Position numbers and translations under genes: made by a program. DNA of 64,000 bases from Euglena gracilis (taxonomy: Eukaryota > Euglenida > Euglenophyceae > Euglenales): contig CP154957.1 of assembly GCA_039621445.1 (NCBI GenBank), forward strand, positions 14,438,947 to 14,502,946, read 5' to 3'. The first letter of the stretch is position 1. Each line of letters begins with the position of its first letter. Shown in pieces: positions 1-10,829 of the stretch. The notes under the pieces were generated by a model that saw nothing but the letters and a program-made list of their open reading frames with translations, made no database searches and was not told where the DNA came from.

Positions 1-62
1 GTCTGCGTGTGTGTCTGTGTCTGTGTGTGTGTGTCTGTGTTGTGTGTGTGTGTGTTTCTGTG

Positions 63-136
<74 letters not shown>

Positions 137-138
137 TG
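1..138. repeat. GT/CT compound microsatellite
   Basis: The window opens with about 60 bp of GT/CTGT repeats, then a CT run, then a short GT run. Open frames here (Cys-Val and Ser-Leu polymers) are artefacts of the dinucleotide repeats. Confidence 0.95.
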
Positions 139-592
139 GCATTAAATTGGACGCTTTCAAAAGGGCTTCGCACAGCAAAACCCCTGCGCCGGAATCGTGA
201 GGCTGCAAGTCGAGCCACTCCGAACCGCACCTGTCAGCGATTGCCAATCTCATTGCAAAATTAACTTTGTGCTTGTTTGTGCATTTGCTGTTGACCGTCA
301 CGGTGCTGTTGATGCTGATGTTTCTCTGGGCATTTTGCTGTCAACGTCCCCGAGTTGATGTGAAAAATTGATATCCCCGCCATTTCCAGGTATTTTGGCG
401 TATTTCTTTTTTGATAATTGATTTGACAATTGATGTTTTTGTCTTGTATATCTTGTCTTCCATTTGTTGCCAGGTTTTGATCATGGAGAAATTCTGGACA
501 AAGAAAACAAACTGGTGAAATCTTCGAGGTACATGAGAATTCACGCCAAACCTTGTGATTTTCTCGGCCCCACAGCTGCGCCATGCGGCGCG

Positions 593-692
593 ATGCGGGG
601 GGCCTTCCGCCGGGCCCTCTTCCTCTCGGTGGGCCTCATCTTCGGCCTCTGCCTCCTCGTGGTGGTCCTCGGCACCACCGTGGGGGAGAGCC
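593..692 (+). CDS. FUT8-like exon 1: start codon and signal anchor
   Basis: The ATG at 593 opens a frame with RR followed by a hydrophobic stretch ending near LLVVVLGTTVG, as in a Golgi type II protein. An ATG at 583 in another frame gives no membrane segment, so 593 was preferred. The exon ends before CCGCAG, a nonconventional donor. Confidence 0.65.
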
Positions 693-2137
693 CCGCAGTG
701 TCGAAGCCGGCGGGGGCAGCAGAGGCGCCGCTCCGGAGATGGAAGGGAACCTTGCTGCCAAGGAAATTTTTGATTTAAAAATCAGCGCCCCTGGCGGCAC
801 GGGAAACCATGGGACCAACCCCCCCCCCCGGAAACTGTCATGCCCGAGAACCTGTCAGGAAACTGTCAGGGTGCCCATTACCAGCCACACTGCCAGTTAA
901 GGAAGTTGTCAGGGTCCCAACCTGTGGCCAACCCGTCAGGGTCACATTTCACTGACTTTCCCTTGAAATGCCCCACCTGGGAAACTGTCAGGGTCTGTCA
1001 GGGTACCGGCCAACCTGTCAGGTGACAGTTTCCCAGGGGGGCGGGGGAGGTAGGTACTGGAAGGGTGGTCGAACCCCCACCGCAGCAAAAGTGCGGGGTG
1101 GCCACCCCCCCCCACCCCCACCCCCACCCCCAGCCACTACCCATTGATTGGGTTTCGGGGGAGTCTCGTACAGCCCTGACCACACGGCATTTGCCACTGC
1201 GTGATGCTGTGGTGTATTGGAGGGGTTAACACCTCCGCCAGGCCTTCTTTTTTAGCCCTGCGCGAGGGCGATGTGTCTGTGTGGGTATTGCCTCTCCTAA
1301 TCGCCACCGCAGAACGGTGGAGATTTGAGAACAACCTCAAATAACAACAGCATGTTTGCAGGTTTTGCAGAATTTTGGCATCCCTGCACTACAGAAAAAA
1401 TAAAAAATAATCATAATAATAAAGTTTTTAATTATTATAAATAATAATAAAAAACTTGGGCACTACAGAAACAATAAAAAACTTGGCGTCGGTATATGAA
1501 GGGACAACTCCAGGGGTGCTCAAGGTTTGCTGTTCTACTTTTACTGTGTGTGGGCCAAACCGAAGTCGTCTGAAACAGTGTGGTTTTGCTCTTGCTCTTG
1601 GTTGCTCTTGGTCAAACGTCCCCCGTCTGCTGTGTCTTTGGGCGGCGCGGCCAGCAGTGCCTCTCCCAGGATCACCCGCGATTCGAATGCGACCGCCGCT
1701 GTTGCTGAGCACGGCAATGACCGGCCGCTAGCCAGAGGTTTGTTTGGAGTTGGGTGAGTTGGGGTGTGGGTTGGGTGGGTCTGAACAACGCCCCCCACCT
1801 AGGGGGGCCGAGTGGGCACCCCACCGGAGGCGGGGTTTTCCTCTGTTTTCGGCGCGAAAAAAAATGTTATTATTATTTATTATACTGTATTGTATTGTAT
1901 TGTATTGTATTGTATTGTATTGTATTGTATTGCATTGTATTGTATTATATTATATTATATTATATTGTATTGTATTATATTATATTATATTTATTATTAT
2001 ATTCATATCATTGTTTTTTTTATTCATTCATTCATCATTCATTCATTCATTCATTCATTCATTCATTCATTCATTCATTCATTCATTCATTCATTTATTC
2101 ATTCATCATTCATTATTTATTTATTCATTCATTCATT

Positions 2138-2179
<42 letters not shown>

Positions 2180-2187
2180 TGTTTGTT

Positions 2188-2245
<58 letters not shown>

Positions 2246-5200
2246 TATTATTATTATTATTATTATTTATTTGTTATTTTTTTTTAATTTATTGTTTAAT
2301 ATTTATTTTTGCCCTCAAAATTTTTGGACCCCAAAATTGACCCCCCAAATGTGGGCCCCAGTGGGTGGGTGGGTGGGTGGGTGGGTCTGGACCCCCTCTT
2401 CCCCCCCCCCTGGTCTTGTGACAAACCTTTGCCCCCGGCCCCCCCCGTCCGGGGCCCCGTGCCGAGTGCCCCACCCCAGCGGCCGGTGCCCCCCAGCAAA
2501 GTGCAGTGGACAGTCCCAAGCAGGCCGCCCCCGAAACCTTGCGTTGGACTCCTGCTCCCGCTGCATTCCAGCGAACCCCCCGGTGAGGTGGGGTCAAAGC
2601 AGACAAAATATGCTGCGTCGGGATAATCATGCTATGGGCAATTTCCTTTGCAGAACAAGTGTGCATTCATTTGTCTGTTTGAAGACGGCAGGATTTTTTG
2701 TCGTGTTATGCCCAACCACTATTTTTTTTTGCGACCTGCTCAAGGATATGTCTGGTCACAGGCCGGTTGCCAGCGGGGTTGCTAAAATTGCGGCTTCCGT
2801 GGAATGGTTTTCGGCCGCCGAACGTCGAGTGACTCGCCTGACAGCTTTTCCCAGGGTGGGAGCAGCACCGGCTTCCCCCGCTCGCATTTCGCGCCGGCCA
2901 CGGACACGGCAGCCGCCTGGCGCCGGGCAACTCCGACAGCCGCCCGCCGGACCCGTCCCGCGGCCCCTTCGCGCCGTTCCTGCGCACCTTCCGGACCACG
3001 GCACTGGACCCGGCGGACCCGCGGGCCAACGTGTGGTCCATGGAGCACATTGTGGCCAACCAGTTCGTGCCGGATTGTGAGGAGCTTCCGGGGGCTCGCA
3101 GCCATGACTTCACCCAGGACAAAGTTGGGAGACAGTCAGAGGGTCTGCTGTCTGGTGCGCCGTGGTGAGAACGTTGCATCCGCACAAAAAAAAACAGCAT
3201 AGTACACTTCTTTGACAATTTTTTTTGAAAATTGAGTTGTTCACCATCCACCTTCATTTGTGTTATATGAATTGAGGGAAATTTAAATATTTTTTGTTTA
3301 AAATTTGTTAAAAATTTGTAAATTTTTTGTTAAGATTTGAATTTTAAAAAACAATTTTTTTTGTTTTAGATTTAAGAAAAACGGCAGAGAAATATGCTTT
3401 TTTTTTTTTTAAAAAAAGCTGAAAGGAAACTGCTGGGGTTGATGATTGTCATTTGTACTAAAGATAAAAGACATGTGATCAATATTCTGGCGTTATTTTT
3501 CTCACCAAAGTATTGATAAATTGCCATGTGTTCTATTTTGTTTTGCACGTTGGTGCCGCTGATGGATGAGTGCTAGAAAAAAGGAATGACAAGCACAGAA
3601 GGCACGCCCCCCCCCCCCACGCACACATGCACCAACCCACCCCCACCACACTCACGTCCAATGCCCACACACCCATGTCCACACCTACACACCCACGTCA
3701 ACCCCACTTATTCTTAACAACATTGCGTGTGCAGCAGGAGCACCGGACTCCAAACAGGGATACACAGATCATTTCAGTCGAATCATGTGCTGTGCCAGGG
3801 CTCTGAACCATTTTGCTTTGCCCCTGCTCCTCAAGTCTGGCACAGAGAAGAAAGCAGGGGCGAATTGACGTCCGGACGCCGGTTCGCCGGCGCCCACCTG
3901 CGAGCCCCCGACGCCGGCGGTTCCTCATCTACTCCATCGCCACCGACGGCGCTGTGGGGCTCTTCTCCGTTGTGAACCAGATGGTGTCGGCCCGGGATTC
4001 ATTTAACACTGGAGTGCCCCTCCCTGGGGAGGGGGAAATTGAAGAGTGGGTGGGTGGGTAGGTTGGGGGGGGGGGGGACTCCGCCATGTTTCAGTCAGGG
4101 TTTACAGCCGACTTGTGGTATGCTTTGGGTTGATGGGTGGACCTCGCACAGGGGTGGGGGTACATGTCATTTTTTTTAAAGTTGATGGGTGGGTGTTTGG
4201 GCTCGGATAAAGGTTATTAAGTGAATACATGGGGTCGGCGCTGGCCACCGCGCTGATGCTGAACCGCACGCTGATGTTCGTGACGCAGGGGGACAAGCCC
4301 TGGATGTACGCCCCCCGTGCCCAGTGCTCGGACGCCCGCGGCCGTTACCAGGCATGGAATTGCTACCTGGAGCCGCTGACAAATTGCGGCCAGGGTTTGG
4401 TTTCAGTCGCAACCTCGATGGTGTAGTCTGGATTTATTCAATTTTCGTTCAGTTTTATGGTCCGGTTTTTGATTTGCTTCGATGATTGATGAATTAAAAG
4501 CAGCAGCACTGCCACTACCACAAAAAATAGCACCAACAAACAAAAGCATTGTCCTCCGTGAATTTTCAAAAAAATAGAAACATGGGTATTTAAAGTTTTT
4601 TTTTCATTATTAAGAAAAGTTTAAACCTCCCAAATAACCTGGCAGGGTGTCAGGTTATCAGGACCAACTTTTGGCCCTGTCCCCCCCCCCCCCGCCGGGT
4701 TATTTGGGCCCCTTTTTTCAGCGCCATAAAGGAATTCTGCCTAAAAGGGGGGTGCCACGTTACTGGAACCATCTTTTTTGCCCCTCCCCCCGCTAAGTTA
4801 TTCGGCCACTGCCAGGAGCAAGGACCCCGCCAGGTTATTTGGGGGGGATTTACCGCAAACACTGCCCAATAATTGGCAGAAAATGGGACGCCCACCTCGG
4901 TGACAAGGCAAGGAATGATTGCTTCGCGAACGCACCCTCGATTTCCAAACGAACCCCGGGGGCGACCTGCCCAAGGTGGTGGACGTGCGGCGCCTCGGGC
5001 GGCCGCAGGGCCACCTGTGGACGAAGCTGGAGGAGTTCCTCACCTACGCGCGGAACTACAAAGGGAACATGGCACCCTGCATCGCGAAAATGGAGCCCAA
5101 AGTGTACATAAATCTAAGTCGAAACCATTGCCTGGCAGAAGTTGAAAGTCGTTGGGGAGAATTCAAGAACTGCAAAGAAAAAAAAGGTAAAAAATGCAAA

Positions 5201-8200
5201 AAAAAAAATGCAAAAAGTCAAGTGTTGCCGAAATTGAAGAAACACACAAAAAACACTCCAAAAACACACGTTCTTCCGTGTAGGTGTGGGGGGGGGGGGG
5301 TCTCGTCGGGTCGCCACTGAGCACCGCCCCTGTGGCGCAGCCATGGCTGCCAATCCGGAGGGGCCATGGCGTCGGTGACGCTAAACGTGTACTTCGCCCG
5401 GCAGCTCTTCGCCAGCCTCACCCAGAACCCGCCCCTGACAGGGAGCCGGAGTGTCCCGTTTTGGTGTGTGGGAGGCCCAAGGACGGTTGGCATCCCTACT
5501 TGTCCTCGACCATAGTCTGCGCAACAGAGTCGCCCGGTGATTGGGCCCTGTCCGGAGAAACACCCCAAATCCCTGGCCCCGGACTCGCCGCGGCACCTGC
5601 AGCACAACGCGAACCTGGTCGCGTTCCTGTTCCGCCCGGTGAGGCCCATCGTGGAGCACAAGGAGGCACTGAAGCGGTGGCTGGGCCTCGGCCATGCACC
5701 TGTGGAGCGTAAATGCTCGGCAAGCTGGGGTGCCATTTTTGGGATATTCTGGGGCACCACGATGGTGTATTTCTTTCATGGAGGTTTGCCCCCGAAAAAA
5801 AAAAGTATAATGGCCCACGGTGTTGGCAAATCTTTGTTGGTGGTGGTGGTTTGCATCTGGACGTCTGGACAAAATATGCATGTCATCCACCATTTTCTTT
5901 TGAGCAATATGCCATTCTTCACCGGCCTTTTCACAGGTCATTGTTTTTCGTGAAGTTTTTTTGAGTTTGTCTGAAACATGATGCCAAATTACCATGTCAT
6001 CAGATTGCTATTGCCGTGTGGTCCAGGGCCTCCCTCAAGATGGGGACTCCCTGGACCTCATCCCAGGAGGGAAGCCAACCAGAACTATTTTTCCCGCCAG
6101 CAGGCTTTTTCTCGCCCAGAACCCCTCCCCCCTCATCGATGAGTTTCAAGTCCTAACCAACGGCAAAATGCAAAGTGACCGTAACAAGACCCAAAATTTC
6201 AGCTAGGCTGGCCCTTTTCACCCGTTTTGGCTCAATTTGACCCATTTTGGTCCCAAAAAAAGGCTGTTCAGCTGGGGAACCGTAAAGCAAGCGGGCGGGG
6301 AGGGGCAGCAGCCTTTTTTCCAGCAGCCCAAATTTTCCGGCCTCCGGGCGGGCCCCTCGGGGCGGTCGCTGCGTAACTCCATGACCGCCTCCCCCCCCCA
6401 AGGCTTCTTTTTTTAGTCAGAAGACCCCTCCTCCTGTTGGGTGGGGGGGAGTTGGGCTGGGGAGGGCGGGAGGGAGAGGAGGGATGAAAGTCTAGACCCT
6501 TGGGAGTCCCGCGCCGGGCTGGGTGCGTGGGGGGACCCTCTGGGGGGGGGGGGGGGTTAAAAACAAAGCCCCCCACCCATGTGCCCCTCCCCCCTCCCCA
6601 ACAGCAGCATGGCGGGGACCGGGTCCCGTCTTTCGCCGCCCTCCACATCCGGCGCACCGACAAGGCGAACGAGGCGTTCCTGTACACCACCACGGAGTAC
6701 ATCCAGATGCTGGTCCGGTCCAAGGCGCCGAAGGACGTGTTCATTCTGACGGACGACCAGGGATGGCCGGGTTGATCCGCCCGAGCAGAAAATGAGTGGT
6801 GTCAACAATGAAAACGGTGAAAATGGGAATAATAAGTAGCTGGGCACAGGCAGGTGCGGGCACGGTGGGGCACGCACGAACCTTGTTGCCACGAACGTTG
6901 CCATCAGTCAATTGTTTAAGCACTGGCCGACCCCGGGGGGTAACTGGTTTTTTTCAGAGTGACTGACTGGTTTTTGGCCCGGCCCCCCCCCCCCCGGGGG
7001 GGGGGGTCGGCCAGGAGTGGGCAAACGTGGCTTGAGTGACCCCGGAAAATTCGGTGCCGGAAAAAAATTTTTGGCCTAAAATGGCCTAAAGTGACTGGAA
7101 AGTGACCTTTTTTCTGAATGGCCGACCCCGTAGTGACTGGCTGGTTTTTCGAAAATGAGTGACTGACTGGTTTTTAAAAAAGTAGAGTGACCCCCCCCCG
7201 GGGGGTCGGTCAAAAATTGTACGGTTGCCATTTACCATTATGCCCCCCACCCCGGCGCTTGGCTAGCTTGGCCCCTCGCTCCTTACATGCAAATTGGACC
7301 CCCAAAAGTTGGCCTCCTGTCTTAGCTGGCGATCTAGCCCCCCCCCCCCATTTTCAGGTGTTTGGCGCCAATTTTGGCAACGGCCAACAAAATCCTGAAA
7401 TGAAACGAGACTTTACCCCCCCCCGTCCGGACCACCCCCCCCCACCTGTCCTTATATCGAACCCTGCGTTGACCCCCTCCTCCAGGGATAGATTGAAACC
7501 CTTTTGGTTTTGAGGTGAGTAGTAGGCCCCCCTCTCACCTCCCCCCCCCCATGGGCGTCCGGACCCCCCCTCCTTGGCAGGTTCCGAAAATATCAATTTT
7601 TTCCTTCTGGCGCTGCCCCAAAGGCCGCTCTTACTCTTCAGCCTTAGCCCCCCCCCCCTGGCTGTACCTTCAATTGTAGCCCCAGACAAGTCCCTGGGGG
7701 GTGCACAGTGGAAGCCAGTCAGCGGCCACCCTTTCAGAAGTGGTGCTGCCCTGCCGCCGACGCGGAGGTGGTGCAGGGGCTGCGCGCCCGTGCGAGCCTC
7801 ATGTCGCAGGACTTCCGGTTCTACAGCAGCCCTCAGTGGCGGCCCCCCGCAGGGGTCACCCCCGGGCGGGCGCGAGGCGGGGAACAATTGTTTTCGAGCC
7901 CGATTTTCCAACACCCAGCAGCCGCCCAAAATCTCATTTTTGCACATCATCCATCAGCATCCCTCCGCTTTCAGTAGCCGGCTGACAGGCAGTTTTCGGG
8001 GCCGCCGGCGGGGAGGGTCGGGAAGCAGACCCGGAAACACTCTGGCTCCCCGTCAGCCAGCTCTGAAAGCCGTGGGACGTTGGCGGGTTGTGCAAAAATG
8101 AAAATGCCGCTACATGGCGTTGGAACAATGCACTCGAAAATAAAATAATTGTCGTTATTATTAATGGCTATAGCAACAAAGCAATTGACGACCTCTCAAA

Positions 8201-8687
8201 CCGGAAGGGTGTTGTGACCGTGACACTGCTGAATACATTTGCAATTTGTTTTTTATTTTATTTTTGAAAAAAAATGCAGATCAAAAATTTTAACTTCGCA
8301 AAAGGCCTATTTTCGATTTGAAATTGTCAAGGGTCCGGGTCACTGCAAGTCCCCCGGCCTCTGCCCGGCTCCATGCTGCAGAAGGCAGCGGAGGGGAACC
8401 GGCCGGCGGTGGTGCGGCACGTGGTGGAGTTCGCCGCAGACTGCCTGCTGGCCAGGCGTCTTCTTCTTCTTCTTTTTACCCCCCCCCCCAGGGGGGGGAG
8501 GGGGGGGGGGGGGGGGGGGGGGAGGGGAGAGTGGGTTACAGGTGGGCTGGTGACCCTGGCCCCGGGGGCCTTTCACGGCCGCCTGTTGCCGGCGGCGGAG
8601 GCGGCGTACTTCATCGGGACGTGCTCCTCCAACGTGGACTGGTCCATCCCGCAGCTCATCGCGGCGCGCACTGGGCAGTTCGGCCTC
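593..8687 (+). CDS. GT23 alpha-1,6-fucosyltransferase-like (FUT8-like) glycosyltransferase, 11 exons
   Basis: Predicted Golgi type II membrane enzyme. In this family (GT23, FUT8/NodZ) fucose is moved from GDP-fucose to a core GlcNAc. Exons: 593-692, 2846-3111, 3906-3988, 4237-4387, 4964-5132, 5355-5435, 5556-5701, 6605-6754, 7759-7823, 8369-8449, 8591-8687, giving about 463 codons in one frame. Visible features are a hydrophobic signal anchor at about residues 7-28, a PDC cysteine followed by the RFLIYSIATDGAVG block, NRTLMF, WNCYLEPLTNC, the GDP-fucose motif HIRRTDK near residue 346, and GTCSSNVDW near residue 440. No SH3 domain is seen, unlike animal FUT8. Only one intron (5702-6604) is GT-AG. 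The others follow the CAG/CTG nonconventional geometry and each keeps frame. The family call is secure; linkage specificity is inferred. Exon 5 is the least certain. Confidence 0.8.
829..1045. repeat. Inverted-repeat element with CTGTCAGGG subrepeats, copy 1
   Basis: Begins with a C-run and GGAAACTGTCA and ends with TGACAGTTTCCC and a G-run, so the ends are inverted repeats. The interior is many CTGTCAGGGT units. It lies in the first FUT8-like intron. Confidence 0.75.
1860..2285. repeat. Serial AT-rich microsatellites
   Basis: Successive arrays of TATTG, TATAT, ATTC, AT, TTGT and ATTG units over about 420 bp, inside the first FUT8-like intron. Overlapping long frames are repeat artefacts. 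Confidence 0.95.
2846..3111 (+). CDS. FUT8-like exon 2: stem and start of catalytic region
   Basis: The frame contains GPFAPFLRTFRTTALDPADP and NVWSMEHIVANQFVPDCEE. The PDC matches the first conserved cysteine of the GT23 domain. It starts 5 bases after CTG (2838-2840) and ends 3 bases before CAG (3115-3117). Confidence 0.7.
3906..3988 (+). CDS. FUT8-like exon 3
   Basis: Encodes RRRRFLIYSIATDGAVGLFS and VVNQMVS, matching the FUT8 segment after the conserved cysteine (the GCGYGCQ-HH region). It joins exon 4 at a split serine codon. Confidence 0.8.
4237..4387 (+). CDS. FUT8-like exon 4
   Basis: Encodes ALATALMLNRTLMFVTQGDK and a WNCYLEPLTNC end, which aligns with the FUT8 RTLIL segment and its WxCxxxPLSNC motif. 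It is the clearest family evidence besides HIRRTDK. Confidence 0.85.
4627..4850. mobile_element. MITE with CCAAATAACCTGGC termini, copy 1
   Basis: Starts CCCAAATAACCTGGC and ends GCCAGGTTATTTGGG. An inverted-orientation copy lies at 49589-49800, sharing the internal GGAACCATCTTTTTTGCCC block. Sits in the intron between FUT8-like exons 4 and 5. Confidence 0.75.
4964..5132 (+). CDS. FUT8-like exon 5 (end uncertain)
   Basis: Encodes DLPKVVDVRRLGRPQGHLWT and KLEEFLTYARNY. The start is set by frame and by complementary intron ends (CAGGGTTTGG with CCAAAC...CCCCG). The end at 5132 follows the CAG/CTG rule and keeps frame, but coding quality falls after about 5070. Confidence 0.6.
5355..5435 (+). 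CDS. FUT8-like exon 6
   Basis: Encodes AMASVTLNVYFARQLFASLT followed by QNPP. It is framed by CTG 8 bases upstream and TGACAG at its end. Confidence 0.75.
5556..5701 (+). CDS. FUT8-like exon 7
   Basis: Encodes HPKSLAPDSPRHLQHNANLV, AFLFRPVRPIVE and KEALKRWLGLG, the segment that in GT23 enzymes precedes the GDP-fucose motif. Its donor GTGGAG at 5702 belongs to the only conventional intron of this gene. Confidence 0.8.
6605..6754 (+). CDS. FUT8-like exon 8 with HIRRTDK motif
   Basis: Encodes VPSFAALHIRRTDK, then ANEAFLYTTTEYIQMLV and KDVFILTD. HIRRTDK is the GT23 donor-binding motif; the paired arginines are the known key residues in FUT8. Acceptor is CCCCAACAG. The exon ends before GACCAG, and joining to exon 9 gives TDDAEVV in frame. 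Confidence 0.9.
6905..7223 (+). mobile_element. hAT-like MITE family A, copy 1 (319 bp)
   Basis: The element starts CAGTCAATTGTTTAAG and ends AAAAATTGTACG, and is flanked by perfect 8-bp duplications GTTGCCAT (6897-6904 and 7224-7231). The interior carries repeated GTGACTGACTGG blocks, C/G runs and GGCCTAAAATGGCCTAAAG, shared with three other copies. An 8-bp duplication is diagnostic of the hAT superfamily. It lies in the intron between FUT8-like exons 8 and 9. Confidence 0.92.
7759..7823 (+). CDS. FUT8-like exon 9
   Basis: Encodes DAEVVQGLRARASLMSQDFR followed by FY. The start is exactly 8 bases after CTG at 7751. Two closely spaced CAGs make the end uncertain by 3 bases. Confidence 0.75.
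8369..8449 (+). CDS. FUT8-like exon 10
   Basis: Encodes SMLQKAA and AVVRHVVEFAADCLL. It ends before GGCCAG; the following intron (8450-8590) has perfectly complementary ends CAGGCG and CGCCTG. Confidence 0.75.
8591..8687 (+). CDS. FUT8-like exon 11
   Basis: Encodes AAEAAYFIGTCSSNVDWSIP and QLIAARTGQFGL. It aligns with the FUT8 FLVCTFSSQVxR segment near the end of the catalytic domain. The frame stays open past 8687, so either this intron is real or the gene ends a little later. Confidence 0.75.
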
Positions 8688-9510
8688 AACCAGTCCTCCC
8701 GGCCAGCGGCTCGTTGGGCCACAGAGAGCTTTTGGGTGCACAGAGGGGGGAAATATGTATTGTACAGTTTTTTTTGCAGGTTTTTTTGCAGGTTTCATGA
8801 TTTGGTTCTTTGTATTTTTTGCAGGTGCTGTTTTCTTTTGCAGGTCTACTGTGCCGTGAGCATAGGACAATGGGAAGAGATATGCATTTGCATTTGTTCT
8901 TTATTCAAGAGCATTTTGGTCAGAGGAGGAATCACTCCTTAAAAGGAAGGGAAAAGGAGAATTGGGAGGTGGAAGGGAAGGGACAAGGCAGGAATATTTG
9001 GCAGGATGTGCCCCGCAAGCCTGCCGTGCAATTCACCTGGCGAGAGTCCGTGTTGAAGCGGAGTGCCCCAACCCATTCCCAGCGTGCCTTCGCTGCAGCA
9101 CTCTTGCAAAGCCTTGGATTGCCTCCTCTTTTCTTGCAGGTTGGAGTTCCCCAATGCTGCCTGTGCAATTCCCCTGCCTGGATTTGCCTCATGTGCACTC
9201 TCTCGTGCCCTTTCTCCAATCTTGCAAAGCCTGCTCATTGCAATGGCAGGCTCCTCCCGCCAAGCCAGATATTGCTGTGAGTCAGCATGCCTCCCTGTTC
9301 GGGCTCGAGACTGGCCTTTCGATCAAGGCACTGGCAGTAAACTCGGCTCCAAGCCAAAGGATTTGCTGATGTGTCAGCATGCACAGTTCGGGTGCGAAGC
9401 CACTGTTTTTGTAAACTATGCCAAAATTATCTAGTACACGTATATATTTTATATTTTTTTTATATTTATTATTTTTTTATTTTTTATTATATTTTATTAT
9501 ATTTAATATA

Positions 9511-10545
9511 CAGTGCGGACAAAAATTACGGTGAGACAAAATTTTGGTGATGACCCAGATTTTCACCAAAAATTCCCCCCCGTAATTTTCACCCAGTGCA
9601 CCTTTCCGTCGCCCTTTGAGACAAGACACGAAATCAGAGCTGGATCTCCCCAGGATGCATCGTGAACACTGTTCACAATTTACAAGGGGCAGATTACAAC
9701 AGAACGGAAAGGAATGGGAAACCCATCACAGACATGCTCACTGTCACTGCAGTGGTGCATTTCTTTGCAGCCTCTGCACCACATTCACAGAGAAACAGAC
9801 GTTCAGGCTGCATGGTGGCTTGCAATGTCTGTCGAATGGAGACTGTGCGACGCTCCTTCATGGGATGCCACGTCCACTTCTTGTTAGGACCCAACATCAC
9901 GCAATACTCGTCCCAATTGAAAGTGAGGTTCTTGGGGGGAACTTCGACAGCCAGCTTTTGAAAGAAACCACGAGCAGCATCAAGAATCTAATGAGAGACC
10001 ACACATTTGCATTTGTCTCAACCCCCAAAAGAAATACCTGGGCCACTGGGGCCGTCCTGTCACTCGTAGCAGCATAAGGACGCACTCTGACTTCTGCAGA
10101 AAATACTTGCCCCAGGAGCGCCCCATTTGAAACAGCCCACCGTTCTTCTGAAGCGCAGCTGGTCTTGTGCGGGCCACCACACCTCTGGCAACGGCTGCCA
10201 CGGACCCTGCCGTCAAACCTTGAGCCGCAGGCGTTGCTTGCAGTTTGTTGGCAGCCTCCAGAACTTGCTCTTCTTCATTTTCTGTTAGAATTATTTTCCT
10301 TCCACGCTTCTGGTGCACATAATACTGGCCAGTTGCCTGTCAGTGTTTCAACCACCTGAATTCTCAAAGCCCCGAGGACTGATCTGACATCGTGTCAGGT
10401 CAGTCCTGGGGGCTTTTTTCCCCCCTTTTGGAAAGCATCATTTTCACCAAAATTATTTTTTCAAAAATGAAAAAAATCCCCAAAAGTTTTTCCCCGTAAT
10501 TTTTTCCTCCGTAATTTTTACTCACCGTAATTTTTGTCCGCACTG
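9511..10545. mobile_element. Tc1/mariner-pogo-like DNA transposon (1035 bp, decayed)
   Basis: Perfect 25-bp terminal inverted repeats begin CAGTGCGGACAAAAATTACG at the left and mirror at the right end, each flanked by TA. TA duplication and CAGT ends fit the Tc1/mariner/pogo superfamily. A minus-strand protein remnant lies inside. The element is too short and too interrupted to be autonomous. Confidence 0.9.
9694..10318 (-). pseudogene. Broken pogo-like transposase remnant
   Basis: Minus-strand frames carry a helix-turn-helix-like N-terminus (GRKIILTENEEEQVLEAANK), a GRSWGKYFLQK segment resembling CENP-B/pogo DNA-binding domains, and downstream NWDEYCVMLGPNKKW plus TTAVTVSMS, reminiscent of a DDE catalytic core. 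The pieces lie in different frames, so at least one frameshift separates them. Only about 200 codons remain. Family assignment beyond DDE/pogo-like is tentative. Confidence 0.6.
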
Positions 10546-10718
10546 TACATACACATATATATTTCATTCATATTTTTTTCTGCCACAAAAGCCAGGTAAG
10601 GTGTCTGCCTTTTAACGCTTTTTTGAAAGGCAAGATTTCAAAAGTAAACTGGGTGTAAACTGGGGTATTTCTCCCACGTCCCAGCTGAAACGTCCCATGC
10701 CTTGGGCCAACTGTGTTT

Positions 10719-10829
10719 GGCAAGCAGGGCATCGGGTACATGGACCTCGTCCGGGCCTCCTTCTCCCGCTACACGTTCTCCCGTGGGGAGATCGACGTCA
10801 TGAAGAAGCGGCTGCGTGGGTCCCGCGAG
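10719..10829 (+). CDS. Unrecognised exon, possible C-terminal extension of the FUT8-like gene
   Basis: Encodes GIGYMDLVRASFSRYTFSRG and EIDVMKKRLRGSRE, then a good GAG|GTGTGG donor. The start, 8 bases after CTG (10711), is in phase with the end of FUT8-like exon 11, which suggests but does not prove one gene; the intron ends pair over only 4 bases. No family recognised. Confidence 0.5.

Noticed and set aside
464-778. Upstream in-frame ATG at 464 for the fucosyltransferase
   Set aside because: It would place about 43 hydrophilic residues before the membrane anchor and starts in AT-rich sequence; the ATG at 593 directly precedes the anchor.
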